The notes: generated from the letters alone by a model not told the origin. DNA of 64,000 bases from Anabaena cylindrica PCC 7122 (GCF_000317695.1 NC_019771.1:5942001-6006000); one strand, 5' to 3'; positions 9,151-17,924 are shown, counted from the first letter of the stretch. Program-made: numbers and translations.

Positions 9151-9419
9151 GCTTTTATTACCCTAGAAATTATAGAAGAATTATTCCAAATTTATGGAAA
9201 ACACTAACTCTATTAGAACAATTATTGATGTTATCTACATCACTCTTTTGGAGTAAACTATCTTTATATCATTAGGCATAGATCAATTTTTAATCTGTGT
9301 GGCAAAGAAGATTTTTTATTTTCGATTAACAATAGTTACAATATTTTCTGTGATTTTAATGGTATAAACACAGTTTGTTCAATAAATTAAGTACCAATTG
9401 CTAAATCAAATAAATATGA

Positions 9420-9607
9420 TATGGCGGTGTGCATTTGAATGAAATACATCATAGCCCCCTCATCACTTGCGGTGAACCAGCGCTGTAGGCGGGTTTCCCA
9501 CCGTAGGCGACTGGTGTATCCCTTACGGGAGCCGGAGGCATCATCCGAAGGAGGAGGGGGTTGGGGGTGGGGTTCTTGTATCTCACTCAACCGAAAACCG
9601 CTATAAG
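9420..9607. mobile_element. MITE-like repeat with TATxGCGGT ends
   Basis: The left end TATGGCGGT and the right end ACCGCTATA (allowing one mismatch) form terminal inverted repeats. The interior contains several short cyanobacterial repeat palindromes (GTAGGCGGGTTTCCC, CCGTAGGCGA, CTTACGGGAGCC). A matching solo end lies at 48736-48764. The apparent 67-codon open frame here is produced by the repeat and is not a gene. Confidence 0.6.
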
Positions 9608-10053
9608 CATTTTAAGGGACATGATATATCTAACTAGAATGAACTACCTCTTGGAGGAAGATAAAAAATAATGCTAAACATTATGTGTAAGTTATAAAAA
9701 TCAAGATTTGAGAGAATTATTAACATAGATAAATACAAATAAAAATACTGTGTTATTTAATAGGATGAGTAAGAGTAGGTGTAGGCGTGATACAAGCCAT
9801 CAATCCTTGTGGTGTAAGCCTGAATAAAAGTCATAGTTCTGAAATAACAGTACAATTACCCAAAAAGAACTGTCAGGAAAAATGTATAAAATCGAAATTG
9901 GGTAGAGTCACTGTTGTGATATTAATCACGTAAACGTTAGTATTAAATCACGGTTACTTAACCAAAACATCTGTTACTGTATAGTCAAGTAAGCCCACTA
10001 AAATATAAAAAATCTTTTTAGTTAATGCTTGGTGATGATGGGGAGTTATACTT
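9608..10053. other. non-coding spacer
   Basis: No open frame or RNA fold stands out. The only pattern is a loose direct repeat of ATCACG followed by GTAAACG/GTTACTTA near 9925-9960, which could be a protein-binding region for the small secreted-peptide gene downstream. The stretch from 9151 to 9419, upstream of the stress block, also shows no gene. Confidence 0.5.
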
Positions 10054-10224
10054 ATGCTGGAAAAACTATTATTAGCATCTATTCTAACATTTAGCTTTAG
10101 CCTATTCGCAGAGATGGGTTGGTCTAATTCCAAAAAAGAAATAGCAAGAACTCCTGTACCTCAACAGGAAGTTGTAACTTCAACTCAACAGCAAAAAAAT
10201 ATAATAACAGAGATAAATCGGTAA
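10054..10224 (+). CDS. small secreted/periplasmic peptide (56 aa)
   Basis: An ATG at 10054, preceded by GGGGAG at a workable distance, opens a 56-codon frame. Residues 1-20 (MLEKLLLASILTFSFSLFAE) look like a signal peptide; the remainder is short, polar and rich in Gln and Lys. Codon usage matches the neighbours. It lies 113 bp before the pentapeptide/TPR gene and may share its promoter. I do not recognise the family; a spurious frame is possible, but the RBS plus signal peptide argue for a real gene. Confidence 0.5.
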   Translation: MLEKLLLASILTFSFSLFAEMGWSNSKKEIARTPVPQQEVVTSTQQQKNIITEINR

Positions 10225-10337
10225 CACAGACAAATACTATGGTAAATTGGCTCAAATTACTAATATCATCTGTTCAGTATAAACCCAGGTTCGGTTAAGA
10301 TTGAGTCCTGAATTTAAGATATATTGTGATACTGAGT

Positions 10338-11108
10338 ATGAAAAGCCAAATTATTGCCACAACAGCATTTTTGTTGACTATAAGCTTGCCAATAACCGCG
10401 CAAGCATCTAATTATGAACAGATAAAACAGTTATTAGCCACTAAACAATGTCAAAACTGTAATCTTCGCAATGCTGGCTTAGTGATGGCTGACCTATCGG
10501 GAGCTAATTTAAGCGGTGCAAATCTCGCCGGTGCAAACCTCAGCCGCGCTAACTTAAGTGGTGCTGATTTGCGAGGTGCAAACTTGACTGGTGCTAGTTT
10601 ATTTGGTGTGAATTTAAGTGATGCTAAACTCAGTGGAGCAAATCTCACGGGTGCGGACTTGAGAAACACCTATTTAACAAATGTAGAACTGACTGATGCT
10701 AACCTGAATGCGACTAACTTTCAGGGGGCAGTCGGTATACCTTTAGAAATTGCCAAACCAGAAGAATTTTATGCATGGGGTGTAGCAGCAGCTGAGAAAG
10801 GCAACCTTAAACCAGCTATTGATTATTTTAGTCAAGCGATCGCACTGAAACCAGACTACGCAGGTGCATATTTATCCCGTGGTGTAGCTAGTTATCAAAG
10901 CTTAGACCGAAAAAGCGCTTTAGAAGATGCTCAAATGGCAGCAAAACTGTTTGAAGAACAAAAAAATGCTGAGGGAATATTAACAGCACAAGCTTTTATT
11001 CTAGAAGTGAAAACACCTTATACAGAAAACGTCAAACCTAGTAAACCCAGTTTTATGGATTTTGTTGGTAGTCTAGGTTCAGTATTACTACAATTTTTGC
11101 CTTTTTAG
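10338..11108 (+). CDS. secreted pentapeptide-repeat protein with TPR
   Basis: The protein opens with a signal peptide (MKSQIIATTAFLLTISLPITAQA), so it is probably periplasmic or lumenal. A CQNCN motif precedes about 16 A(D/N)LxX pentapeptides (residues ~48-135), which fold as a right-handed quadrilateral beta-helix. A TPR-type pair follows (AAEKGNLKPAIDYFSQAIAL; AYLSRGVASYQ), then a hydrophobic C-terminal helix. The ATG at 10338 is preferred over a GTG 12 bp upstream because it starts the signal peptide directly. Function is unknown; a protein-protein scaffold role fits the domains. Confidence 0.85.
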   Translation: MKSQIIATTAFLLTISLPITAQASNYEQIKQLLATKQCQNCNLRNAGLVMADLSGANLSGANLAGANLSRANLSGADLRGANLTGASLFGVNLSDAKLSGANLTGADLRNTYLTNVELTDANLNATNFQGAVGIPLEIAKPEEFYAWGVAAAEKGNLKPAIDYFSQAIALKPDYAGAYLSRGVASYQSLDRKSALEDAQMAAKLFEEQKNAEGILTAQAFILEVKTPYTENVKPSKPSFMDFVGSLGSVLLQFLPF

Positions 11109-11213
11109 GGGTGTAGGGGTGTAAGGGTATAGGGAAATAAAAGAATGTCAGATATGGCTTACACCACGCTACGCGAACAGGATAAAAACTGGGATTCTAT
11201 CACCCATTACCCA

Positions 11214-12107
11214 TTACCCATTACCAGCCATAAAATCTTGAGTACATTTTAAAAAATTCTCGACAATAGGCGTTAATCTGTGTTGCTGCCAGATGATAGC
11301 AGTTTCTATTAAAGGTGCTTTTTCTAAAATCGGACGATAAACTACGCCAGATCTTTGGAGGTTCTGTAAAGAAGATGGTGTGATTGCCGCACCCATTCCG
11401 GCCGATACTAAACCAATAATTGTTTGCATTTGAACTGCTTCCTGAGTAATGTTAGGGCTGAAATTTGCCTGGTGAAAAAGGCTCATGATGCGATCGTAAA
11501 GTCCTGGTGCTAAATAGCGAGGAAACATAATTAAAGGTTCATTGAGAAGCGATCGCACTGAGATATAATCTTTTTGAGCCAGTGAATGAGTTGACGACAA
11601 GGCCACAACTAAAGTCTCCTTGTGAATACACTCATAAGATAATGTGTCATCTTCCAAAGGAGGATGAGCAAAACCTACATTAATCAAGGAATCTCTCAGT
11701 GCTTGCTCTTGTTGGCTTGTAGTTAATTCCAGTAATTCTATTTCTACTGCCAGAAATTGCTCGCGAAATTTTCGCAAGATCAAGGGTAATAAGTCGTAAA
11801 TTACCAAACTAGTAAATCCTATTCGCAGTTTACCTGTTTCACCTCTTCCGGTTCTTTGAGTTAATGCTACTGCGGTTTTTAGTTGCTCTAGTAGTTGATA
11901 AGCTTCTTGTAAAAACACCTTTCCAGCTTCTGTTAGCTGTACTTGTCGCTTAGTTTTGCGATCAAAAAGTTTTACTCCTAATTCTGCCTCTAACTGCTGG
12001 ATTTGTTGACTAAGAGGAGGTTGAGCTATGTGCAGTTTTTCTGCGGCTTTACTGAAATGTAATTCCTCAGCTACAGCGATAAAGTAGCGCAGGTGTCGTA
12101 GTTCCAT
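11214..12107 (-). CDS. LysR-family transcriptional regulator
   Basis: The 297-residue protein has a classic N-terminal winged HTH (MELRHLRYFIAVAEELHFSKAAEKL, then PPLSQQIQQLE) and a C-terminal periplasmic-binding-like effector domain (residues ~92-290), closest in feel to the BenM/CatM group. It is divergent from ilvD with a 104-bp gap containing an AGTAT-N7-ATACT palindrome, so it may control ilvD and itself. The effector is unknown. The gene ends within a run of 7-bp tandem repeats (TACCCAT units), which code for its final residues. Confidence 0.9.
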   Translation of the reverse strand: MELRHLRYFIAVAEELHFSKAAEKLHIAQPPLSQQIQQLEAELGVKLFDRKTKRQVQLTEAGKVFLQEAYQLLEQLKTAVALTQRTGRGETGKLRIGFTSLVIYDLLPLILRKFREQFLAVEIELLELTTSQQEQALRDSLINVGFAHPPLEDDTLSYECIHKETLVVALSSTHSLAQKDYISVRSLLNEPLIMFPRYLAPGLYDRIMSLFHQANFSPNITQEAVQMQTIIGLVSAGMGAAITPSSLQNLQRSGVVYRPILEKAPLIETAIIWQQHRLTPIVENFLKCTQDFMAGNG

Positions 12108-12165
12108 ATTTATGATACTTTATAAGTTTCAATTTCTAATAAATATATATTGGACATCTCAAAAA

Positions 12166-12182
12166 AGTATACATATCATACT
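12166..12182. promoter_or_regulatory. LysR-type operator candidate (AGTAT-N7-ATACT)
   Basis: A perfect 5-bp inverted repeat AGTAT / ATACT spaced by 7 bp gives the T-N11-A pattern of LysR sites. It lies 30 bp before the ilvD start codon and 59 bp from the LysR start, in the shared divergent region. Confidence 0.5.
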
Positions 12183-12211
12183 CGTACAGAGATTTAATTA
12201 AGGTAAGAGCA

Positions 12212-13918
12212 ATGAGTGAAAAAACAATGCCAGAAAATTTAAGAAGTAAAGTTGTTACTCAAGGTGTGCAGCGATCGCCAAATCGGGCTATGCTGCGAGC
12301 AGTTGGTTTCAAAGATGAAGATTTTAACAAAGCCATTGTTGGGATTGCTAATGGTTACAGCACCATCACTCCCTGTAATATGGGGATTAATCAACTGGCA
12401 CAAAGGGCAGAAATAAGCGTTAAAGATGCCGGTGCAATGCCCCAAGTCTTCGGTACTATTACCATTAGTGATGGCATTTCCATGGGAACTGAAGGGATGA
12501 AATATTCCCTTGTATCGCGGGAAGTAATCGCTGATTCCATTGAAACTGCCTGTACAGGACAAAGTATGGATGGTGTCCTGGCTATTGGTGGTTGTGATAA
12601 AAATATGCCAGGGGCAATGTTAGCGATCGCACGCATGAACATCCCGGCTATCTTTGTTTATGGTGGCACAATCAAACCCGGACACTATAACGGCAAAGAT
12701 TTAACCGTTGTTAGTTCCTTTGAAGCCGTTGGTCAATACAGCGCCGGTAAAATTGACGAAGCCGAACTTTTAGCCATTGAAAGCCGTGCTTGTCCTGGTG
12801 CAGGTTCCTGTGGAGGAATGTTTACAGCAAATACCATGTCTTCAGCCTTTGAAGCAATGGGGATGAGTTTACCTTATTCCTCCACCATGGCCGCAGAAGA
12901 TGCCGAAAAAGCAGATAGCACTGAAAAATCTGCCTTTGTCTTAGTCGAAGCCATTCGTAAGCAGATATTACCCCGACAAATTATCACCCGCAAATCTATC
13001 GAAAACGCCATTTCGGTAATTATGGCCGTTGGTGGTTCTACCAATGCAGTTTTACATTTTTTAGCGATCGCACGCGCAGCCGGTGTAGAACTAAATTTGG
13101 ACGACTTTGAAACTATTCGCGGACGTGTACCCGTTTTGTGTGATTTGAAACCTAGTGGTAAATATGTCGCCACAGACTTACACAAAGCTGGAGGTATTCC
13201 CCAAGTCATGAAAATGCTACTCGAACATAACTTACTACATGGTGACTGTCTAACTATTTCCGGGCAAACCGTAGCCGAAGTCTTAGCAGATATACCCGCA
13301 GAACCACGCGCTGATCAAGATGTAATTCGTCCTTGGAATAACCCCATGTATGCCCAAGGACATCTAGCCATTCTCAAAGGTAACTTAGCTACAGAAGGTG
13401 CAGTTGCTAAAATTACAGGAGTGAAAAAGCCCGTCATTACCGGGCCAGCTAGGGTATTTGAATCTGAAGAATCTTGCTTAGATGCGATTTTAGCTAATAA
13501 AATCAAAGCCGGTGACGTGATTATCATCCGTTACGAAGGCCCCAAAGGCGGCCCCGGAATGCGGGAAATGTTAGCTCCCACTTCTGCAATTATCGGTGCT
13601 GGTTTAGGTGATTCCGTAGGATTAATTACCGACGGACGCTTTTCTGGTGGTACTTACGGCATGGTAGTCGGACACGTCGCCCCAGAAGCAGCAGTAGGCG
13701 GAAATATCGGACTTGTAGAAGAAGGTGATAGCATCACCATAGATGCCAATACTCGACTATTGCAAGTAAATATATCAGACACAGAATTGGAAAGTCGTCG
13801 TGCCAATTGGAAACCCCGTCAACCTCTTTACACTAAAGGCGTTTTGGCGAAATATGCCAAACTCGTTTCTTCTAGTAGTGTTGGTGCTGTGACAGATTTG
13901 AATTTGTTCAACAACTAA
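12212..13918 (+). CDS. ilvD: dihydroxy-acid dehydratase
   Basis: The enzyme dehydrates 2,3-dihydroxy-isovalerate and -methylvalerate to the keto acids that become valine and isoleucine. It shows the IlvD/Edd signatures CDKNMPGAM and GAGSCGGMFTANTM (iron-sulfur cluster Cys), GGSTNA, the GPKGGPGM motif and a C-terminal DGRFSGGT segment. Length (568) is normal for cyanobacteria. ilvA (threonine ammonia-lyase) of the same pathway lies 9 kb away. The divergent LysR regulator and the palindrome just upstream suggest specific regulation. Confidence 0.97.
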   Translation: MSEKTMPENLRSKVVTQGVQRSPNRAMLRAVGFKDEDFNKAIVGIANGYSTITPCNMGINQLAQRAEISVKDAGAMPQVFGTITISDGISMGTEGMKYSLVSREVIADSIETACTGQSMDGVLAIGGCDKNMPGAMLAIARMNIPAIFVYGGTIKPGHYNGKDLTVVSSFEAVGQYSAGKIDEAELLAIESRACPGAGSCGGMFTANTMSSAFEAMGMSLPYSSTMAAEDAEKADSTEKSAFVLVEAIRKQILPRQIITRKSIENAISVIMAVGGSTNAVLHFLAIARAAGVELNLDDFETIRGRVPVLCDLKPSGKYVATDLHKAGGIPQVMKMLLEHNLLHGDCLTISGQTVAEVLADIPAEPRADQDVIRPWNNPMYAQGHLAILKGNLATEGAVAKITGVKKPVITGPARVFESEESCLDAILANKIKAGDVIIIRYEGPKGGPGMREMLAPTSAIIGAGLGDSVGLITDGRFSGGTYGMVVGHVAPEAAVGGNIGLVEEGDSITIDANTRLLQVNISDTELESRRANWKPRQPLYTKGVLAKYAKLVSSSSVGAVTDLNLFNN

Positions 13919-13924
13919 ACTAAT

Positions 13925-14022
13925 AGACATCTCCGAAAACTACATATATGTTATCTGAAACGTTTGTAAAAACTTGACCTGGATAGGGATTTTCGGGTTT
14001 ACAATCTTTGTCGGAGATGTCT
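13925..14022. mobile_element. 98-bp MITE with 12-bp perfect TIRs and AAT duplication
   Basis: AGACATCTCCGA (13925-13936) and TCGGAGATGTCT (14011-14022) are perfect inverted repeats, flanked on both sides by AAT. A 3-bp A-N-T duplication is the pattern of the ISL2 group of IS5-family elements, so the element is probably mobilised by such a transposase. It lies 6 bp after the ilvD stop codon. Confidence 0.75.
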
Positions 14023-14025
14023 AAT

Positions 14026-14337
14026 AATAGGAAACATTAAATCATGTGGGTAACAGTAACAACTTATTCCTATTCCATGACTCCAGGTAACAAAAAAATT
14101 GGGTTCTCTGTTTAACAAGAGTTTCGTTCATTTATTACCAAAAAAGTATTCTCCACATTTTGTTACTAATCAAATTTGGATTTAAAAATCAGGAAATTAT
14201 TTTTGCGATTCCTAGTTTAGTGGCAAAGGTTTATAAGCTACTAAATTTGATTTTAAATCTTTCTTTTGATAGTAGATTTATCTCAAAATTTAAACAAATA
14301 AGCCTCTATCAGATTTATGAATATTTGGATAGATACT
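14026..14337. other. AT-rich non-coding spacer
   Basis: No gene is visible. It contains several stop codons in all frames and no strong hairpin; it may carry the promoter of the candidate RNA that follows. Confidence 0.5.
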
Positions 14338-14436
14338 AGAGGAAGATGACTAGAACAAGAAATGGATTTAAATTATTTTTGGTGTGTCGAATAACTGCTT
14401 TCTATAGAGGTTTAGCTATCCGCTAAACCTTTTTTT
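14338..14436 (+). ncRNA. candidate small RNA with intrinsic terminator
   Basis: The interval begins with AGAGGAAGATGACTA and ends in a strong intrinsic terminator (AGGTTTAGC / GCTAAACCT, loop of 5, then seven T). It is more than 400 bp from the ilvD stop, with a MITE between, so it is unlikely to be the ilvD terminator. The candidate at 42995-43071 has a similar 5' GAGGAAGA..ACTA start and the same GGTTTAGC terminator stem. The upstream promoter is weak to the eye (GATACT as -10). Confidence 0.35.
14408..14436 (+). terminator. intrinsic terminator
   Basis: A 9-bp stem AGGTTTAGC / GCTAAACCT with loop TATCC is followed by a seven-T run. Confidence 0.7.
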
Positions 14437-14589
14437 AATTTATAAAATCACTAATTAATTTTATCGGCGATGTTTTTAATACAACATTTATGTCTACTTC
14501 TATCCAGCAAATGTTAGCCCACTAAAATTTTTTATATTGAGCATTACTCCATCTTGATATCATTTTAGACGTAGATAATCTATAAATTA

Positions 14590-14746
14590 TATAGGATTAC
14601 TATTTGATTTTTGTTGGCGTAGCCTGCGCTTGCGCTTACAGGATTAAGTATTCTAGGGTGCGTTACGCTGTCGCTCTAGCGTAGCCACGCCCACAGGGCT
14701 ATACACACCCTACGTATATTTTCAATAATCAAACCGGATTCCTATA
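14590..14746. mobile_element. 157-bp MITE-like element with TATAGGAxT ends
   Basis: The left end TATAGGATTAC...TTTGATTTT and the complement of the right end (TATAGGAATCC..TTTGATTATT) match with a few differences over about 25 bp. The interior carries nested short palindromes (GGCGTAGCCTGCGC, GCGTAGCCACGCCC). There is no coding capacity. The termini suggest a TA target site. Confidence 0.65.
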
Positions 14747-14784
14747 GTAAAAAACATTCTATTTAGATTTAGTATGATAAATGA

Positions 14785-14812
14785 TTAACAGGTTATCTAA
14801 TATTTGTATACA
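14785..14812 (+). promoter_or_regulatory. sigma70-type promoter candidate
   Basis: TTAACA (14785-14790) and TATACA (14807-14812) are separated by 16 bp, predicting a start near 14819. Confidence 0.4.
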
Positions 14813-14818
14813 TCCTAT

Positions 14819-14912
14819 AGATAGATGAATTGAAATTCAAGTAAGTTTAAATTATCTACATATGGTAAACACTTGGTATATATCTAGGCTTGGTTATTAA
14901 CCAAGCCTTTTT
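14819..14912 (+). ncRNA. candidate small RNA (about 94 nt)
   Basis: The interval runs from the start predicted by the promoter at 14785-14812 to a strong intrinsic terminator. It has no credible open frame. Because the promoter and terminator lie 94 nt apart in a spacer of 1.4 kb, an independent small RNA is the simplest reading. No family is recognised. Confidence 0.35.
14885..14912 (+). terminator. intrinsic terminator, 10-bp stem
   Basis: AGGCTTGGTT / AACCAAGCCT with a 3-nt loop is followed by a run of six T. Confidence 0.75.
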
Positions 14913-15364
14913 TGTGCTTAGTTTAGGAAGTATGCAAGTGATACAATCAGTTTTAGTAAGACCTTTATCCCTTTTCTGTAACTTTTTAAGAGGGTTATTG
15001 CTAGAAGCCTCATTAAGAGAATATTTGAAAAGTGGTTGCTGATGTATTAAAAACTTTAGATCCTCCTAAATCCTTCTTAAAAAGCATGACTTTGACTCTA
15101 GTTCCACCCTTGTTAAGGAGGCTTGGGGTGATCACTGAGTGTCTGAAGTCACCACCTGAAACATTTCAAACACCTTCTAAGTAATCAACACACGCTATCA
15201 AAATCTAGGGCTTGTGTATACACCGCAGGGGGTTACTGTCACTTAGTTCCTAGTATTCTGTTCCTCCTTCCCAGTCTCTGACTAGGAATAACTTCCAGGA
15301 GGTTCTACCTCCCATCATATCTGCATTTCTAAAAATCTGAAAATGAGATCTTCGTGCTGCATTT
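14913..15364. other. non-coding spacer with degraded repeat fragments
   Basis: No gene is seen. 15060-15150 contains a TTAAGGAGG / CTCCTAAATCC-type dispersed repeat, and 15240-15330 contains a degraded relative of the CTCGTTCCCA element found intact at 30248-30358 (CCCAGTCTCTGACTAGGAAT, CCAGGAGGTTCTACCTCCC). Confidence 0.5.
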
Positions 15365-17491
15365 CTACCCTAAACCCAAAAAACCAGAAATTAAAGGTAA
15401 AAGCTTACTACATTCCTCAACCAATTTTGCCGCAGTTGGTAAGTTACTAAGAACTCCTTTTAACATTGTAATTGCTGTATCTGCTAAATCTTGTTTTTCT
15501 TGAGGATTTTGTGCGGCTTCTGCTAAAGATTTGACTTGCTTGAGCGCCTTTTCTTTATCTTTTGGTGTCAAATCACTATCAGCTTCAATTGCTGTTTGTA
15601 GTTGTGTCAAAATTTCCTTAATTCCCGGTTTCTCTGGTTCGGGTGCAGATGGTAATTCGTTGATTGTGTTTGTTACTGTACCGCTAATTTCACCTAAATT
15701 TAAAGATTGTCCACTAGCATTAAAATCTCTACCGATATTACCAATTTCAACTTTACGACTGGAATCATTACTGTTAGTCATATTTTTATTCTCTACTTTG
15801 TTGTCAACTTGAACACTTATAGGTTTATTAGCTAATAAACTAGTAATTTCTTTCATATCAGCACTTTGTTGACGATAGATAACTATTTCATTATCTTTTG
15901 CTTGTAAAAGTGCTTTATATTTTTCTTCTACTGCTGCTAATGCAAATTGATAATTTTGGATAAAATCGCTGTGAATCTTTTCTTTATCAGCACCTTCCGG
16001 TGTATTCACCTTAACGACAACGACCCCATCACCTTTATTTTCAATACTCTGGATAGATAATTCAGTATCTTCATTTTGGTTTTGAACCCTGCTAAAAGCA
16101 TTAACAAAAGCTTTCCAGTCAATACCATTTCGGAAAATTAAATCAACAGTATTTAAAACTTCTTCAAATAATTTGGTAAATTCTCCTGGTTGAAATTCTC
16201 CACTGCTCGGACGGCGTTCACGGTCATCAGTTCCCAGTTTGGGATTTTCTAAAAGATACACAAAGCGACAATCTACATTATCTAATTTAGTGGTACTTTC
16301 AATATTCCAAGCTTCCACGCAAGCACCTGTCATTTTAGCGTTGGTGAAATTAGTACCGACGGCTTGAGTAAGAGCCAGATTTGCCCATTCTAAATTAGCT
16401 TCTTGAAAAGTGGCTTCAATAATATCGGCATCTTTTAAATTAGCCTCTTTCAAATCTGCACCTATCAGGTTTGCGCCTCTGAGGTTAGCACCAGCATAAG
16501 ATTTACCTCTACCATTGCAGCTAACGAGCAAATTAAGAACATCGCGGTTGTTTAGTATAGTATTACCTGGTCTAGCAAAATCAAGTTTTTTTGCTTCATA
16601 AAAACGAGTGCGCGTTAGATTTGCTGTTCTGAAATCTGTGTTTTTCAGAGTTGCACCAGTTAAATCAGCATCAGTTAAATCAGCACCACGAAAACTTGTC
16701 CCATTTGTAGCTGCAAATGCGATCGCAAATGAACGAATCCAAGTATCTTTCCCATCTCCAACAAAACTACGCCAGCCAATGTAAGCGCTAAAAAGCACGA
16801 ACATTACGACTTCAGCTACACCTACTGCTTCAGCTACGGCTTGGGTTACGACTGCGGCAAAAGCTACGGTTACGGCGTAGGTTCTAGCTAAGGCTACGGC
16901 TCCGACCCCAGCTACGACTACAGCAAAAGCTACGACTCCAGCTACGGATCTGGCTTCCGCTACGGCAAAGGCTACGGTTACGGCAAAAGCTCCGGCAAAA
17001 ACTCCAGTTAATGTGAAGGCTACAGCTACAGCACCGACTCCGGCTACAGCTACGGCTCTGGTGAAGACTCCAGCTATGGCAAAAGCGAAGGCGAAGGCTA
17101 TGACATAGGCTACGGTTGCAGCGAAGATTCCGATTCCGGCTATTAAACCCTTACGAATAGTGACAATACAAAAGGCTGTCACCATAACTAAGACAACTGT
17201 TTGAGCAATAAAAATTTCCGAGTTTTTGGTATCAAAAATAAATGTTATCACTGTACCAATAATGATTGAGAAAAACCCTGATAATGCTGAAACTAGGAAC
17301 GCAACTATTAGCAAACCAATTACCCAGCGTCTCTGTATTCCAGACGTAGCACCACTAAAGTCAGCACCTTTAAGAATTGCACCAGTAAAATTTGCCCCTC
17401 TAATATCAGCTTTGCTAAAGTTGGCTTCTGTCAGGTTTTGACCTTTAAAAGAGCGCCCTTGGAGATTTTGACCGGAGTAGTCTGGCGGCAT
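15365..17491 (-). CDS. large pentapeptide-repeat membrane protein with Ala/Val repeat helices
   Basis: The 708-residue protein starts with pentapeptides (residues ~7-50: LQGRSFKGQNLTEANFSKA), then has about 200 residues of hydrophobic segments, of which ~125-235 is an extreme Ala/Val/Phe-rich stretch encoded by a degenerate GCTACG-like DNA repeat. A second pentapeptide block (~265-400) and a conserved C-terminal region follow, with a charged coiled-coil part and a Gly/Asn-rich segment (GNIGRDFNASGQSLNLGEIS), ending in helices KSLAEAAQNP and LLPLISGFLGLG. This C-terminal arrangement recurs in cyanobacterial pentapeptide and effector-type proteins. Function is unknown; membrane anchoring with cytosolic beta-helix faces is inferred. 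Confidence 0.75.
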   Translation of the reverse strand: MPPDYSGQNLQGRSFKGQNLTEANFSKADIRGANFTGAILKGADFSGATSGIQRRWVIGLLIVAFLVSALSGFFSIIIGTVITFIFDTKNSEIFIAQTVVLVMVTAFCIVTIRKGLIAGIGIFAATVAYVIAFAFAFAIAGVFTRAVAVAGVGAVAVAFTLTGVFAGAFAVTVAFAVAEARSVAGVVAFAVVVAGVGAVALARTYAVTVAFAAVVTQAVAEAVGVAEVVMFVLFSAYIGWRSFVGDGKDTWIRSFAIAFAATNGTSFRGADLTDADLTGATLKNTDFRTANLTRTRFYEAKKLDFARPGNTILNNRDVLNLLVSCNGRGKSYAGANLRGANLIGADLKEANLKDADIIEATFQEANLEWANLALTQAVGTNFTNAKMTGACVEAWNIESTTKLDNVDCRFVYLLENPKLGTDDRERRPSSGEFQPGEFTKLFEEVLNTVDLIFRNGIDWKAFVNAFSRVQNQNEDTELSIQSIENKGDGVVVVKVNTPEGADKEKIHSDFIQNYQFALAAVEEKYKALLQAKDNEIVIYRQQSADMKEITSLLANKPISVQVDNKVENKNMTNSNDSSRKVEIGNIGRDFNASGQSLNLGEISGTVTNTINELPSAPEPEKPGIKEILTQLQTAIEADSDLTPKDKEKALKQVKSLAEAAQNPQEKQDLADTAITMLKGVLSNLPTAAKLVEECSKLLPLISGFLGLG

Positions 17492-17708
17492 AATCGCGTC
17501 AGCAAGAGTTTATCTATTAGATTTTATACATACTTGCTAGTATTTATTCCGGTTTTTGTCAAAATTCGCTTAAATTGATCTGTTTGCTGTTCTCAAACTG
17601 GCTAATTAACCTTTTAGCTTCTTTGTCGCCCCCTCAAATTTTTGAGATATGGGGATTTTTTAGATATTCATTTTATTATGTAAGTTAATAATTGTTGAGT
17701 AATTCTAT

Positions 17709-17924
17709 TTAAACTCTCACATTTTCAGTTTGAAAATGGATGATTAAAGAAAGGTCTTCACAGGGAAAATTATCAATGTGGTAAACTTCTAACCAACCAT
17801 CATTTTCACGCTTCGTAACCGCTAACATTACCCGTCTTGTTTCCTCGTCTGCTTCTTTCCATTTTCTTTGTGCGAGCAAGTCACATGGAATCCCTCTCCG
17901 AACCTCTCTTTTCTCTGTAAACAA
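17709..17924 (-). pseudogene. GUN4-domain fragment
   Basis: The 71-codon frame carries the N-terminal half of a GUN4 domain: LLAQRKWKEADEETRRVMLAV, then WLEVYHIDNFPCEDL. In full GUN4 domains this is followed by an IDxLW..YS..FGFSVQ region, which is absent: the frame ends SLIIHFQTENVRV and stops. GUN4 binds porphyrins and stimulates Mg-chelatase, but in cyanobacteria the domain is also an appendage of kinases and effector proteins. It is probably a truncated duplicate. A functional mini-protein is less likely. Confidence 0.65.

Noticed and set aside
9387..9590. 67-codon minus-strand open frame rich in Pro and Ser
   Set aside because: It lies wholly within a MITE-like repeat with palindromic blocks; its composition follows the repeat, not a protein family.
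10451..10669. Minus-strand frame antisense to the pentapeptide block
   Set aside because: Pentapeptide DNA is periodic and gives long antisense frames; similar shadows occur at 17226-17441 and 40141-40377.
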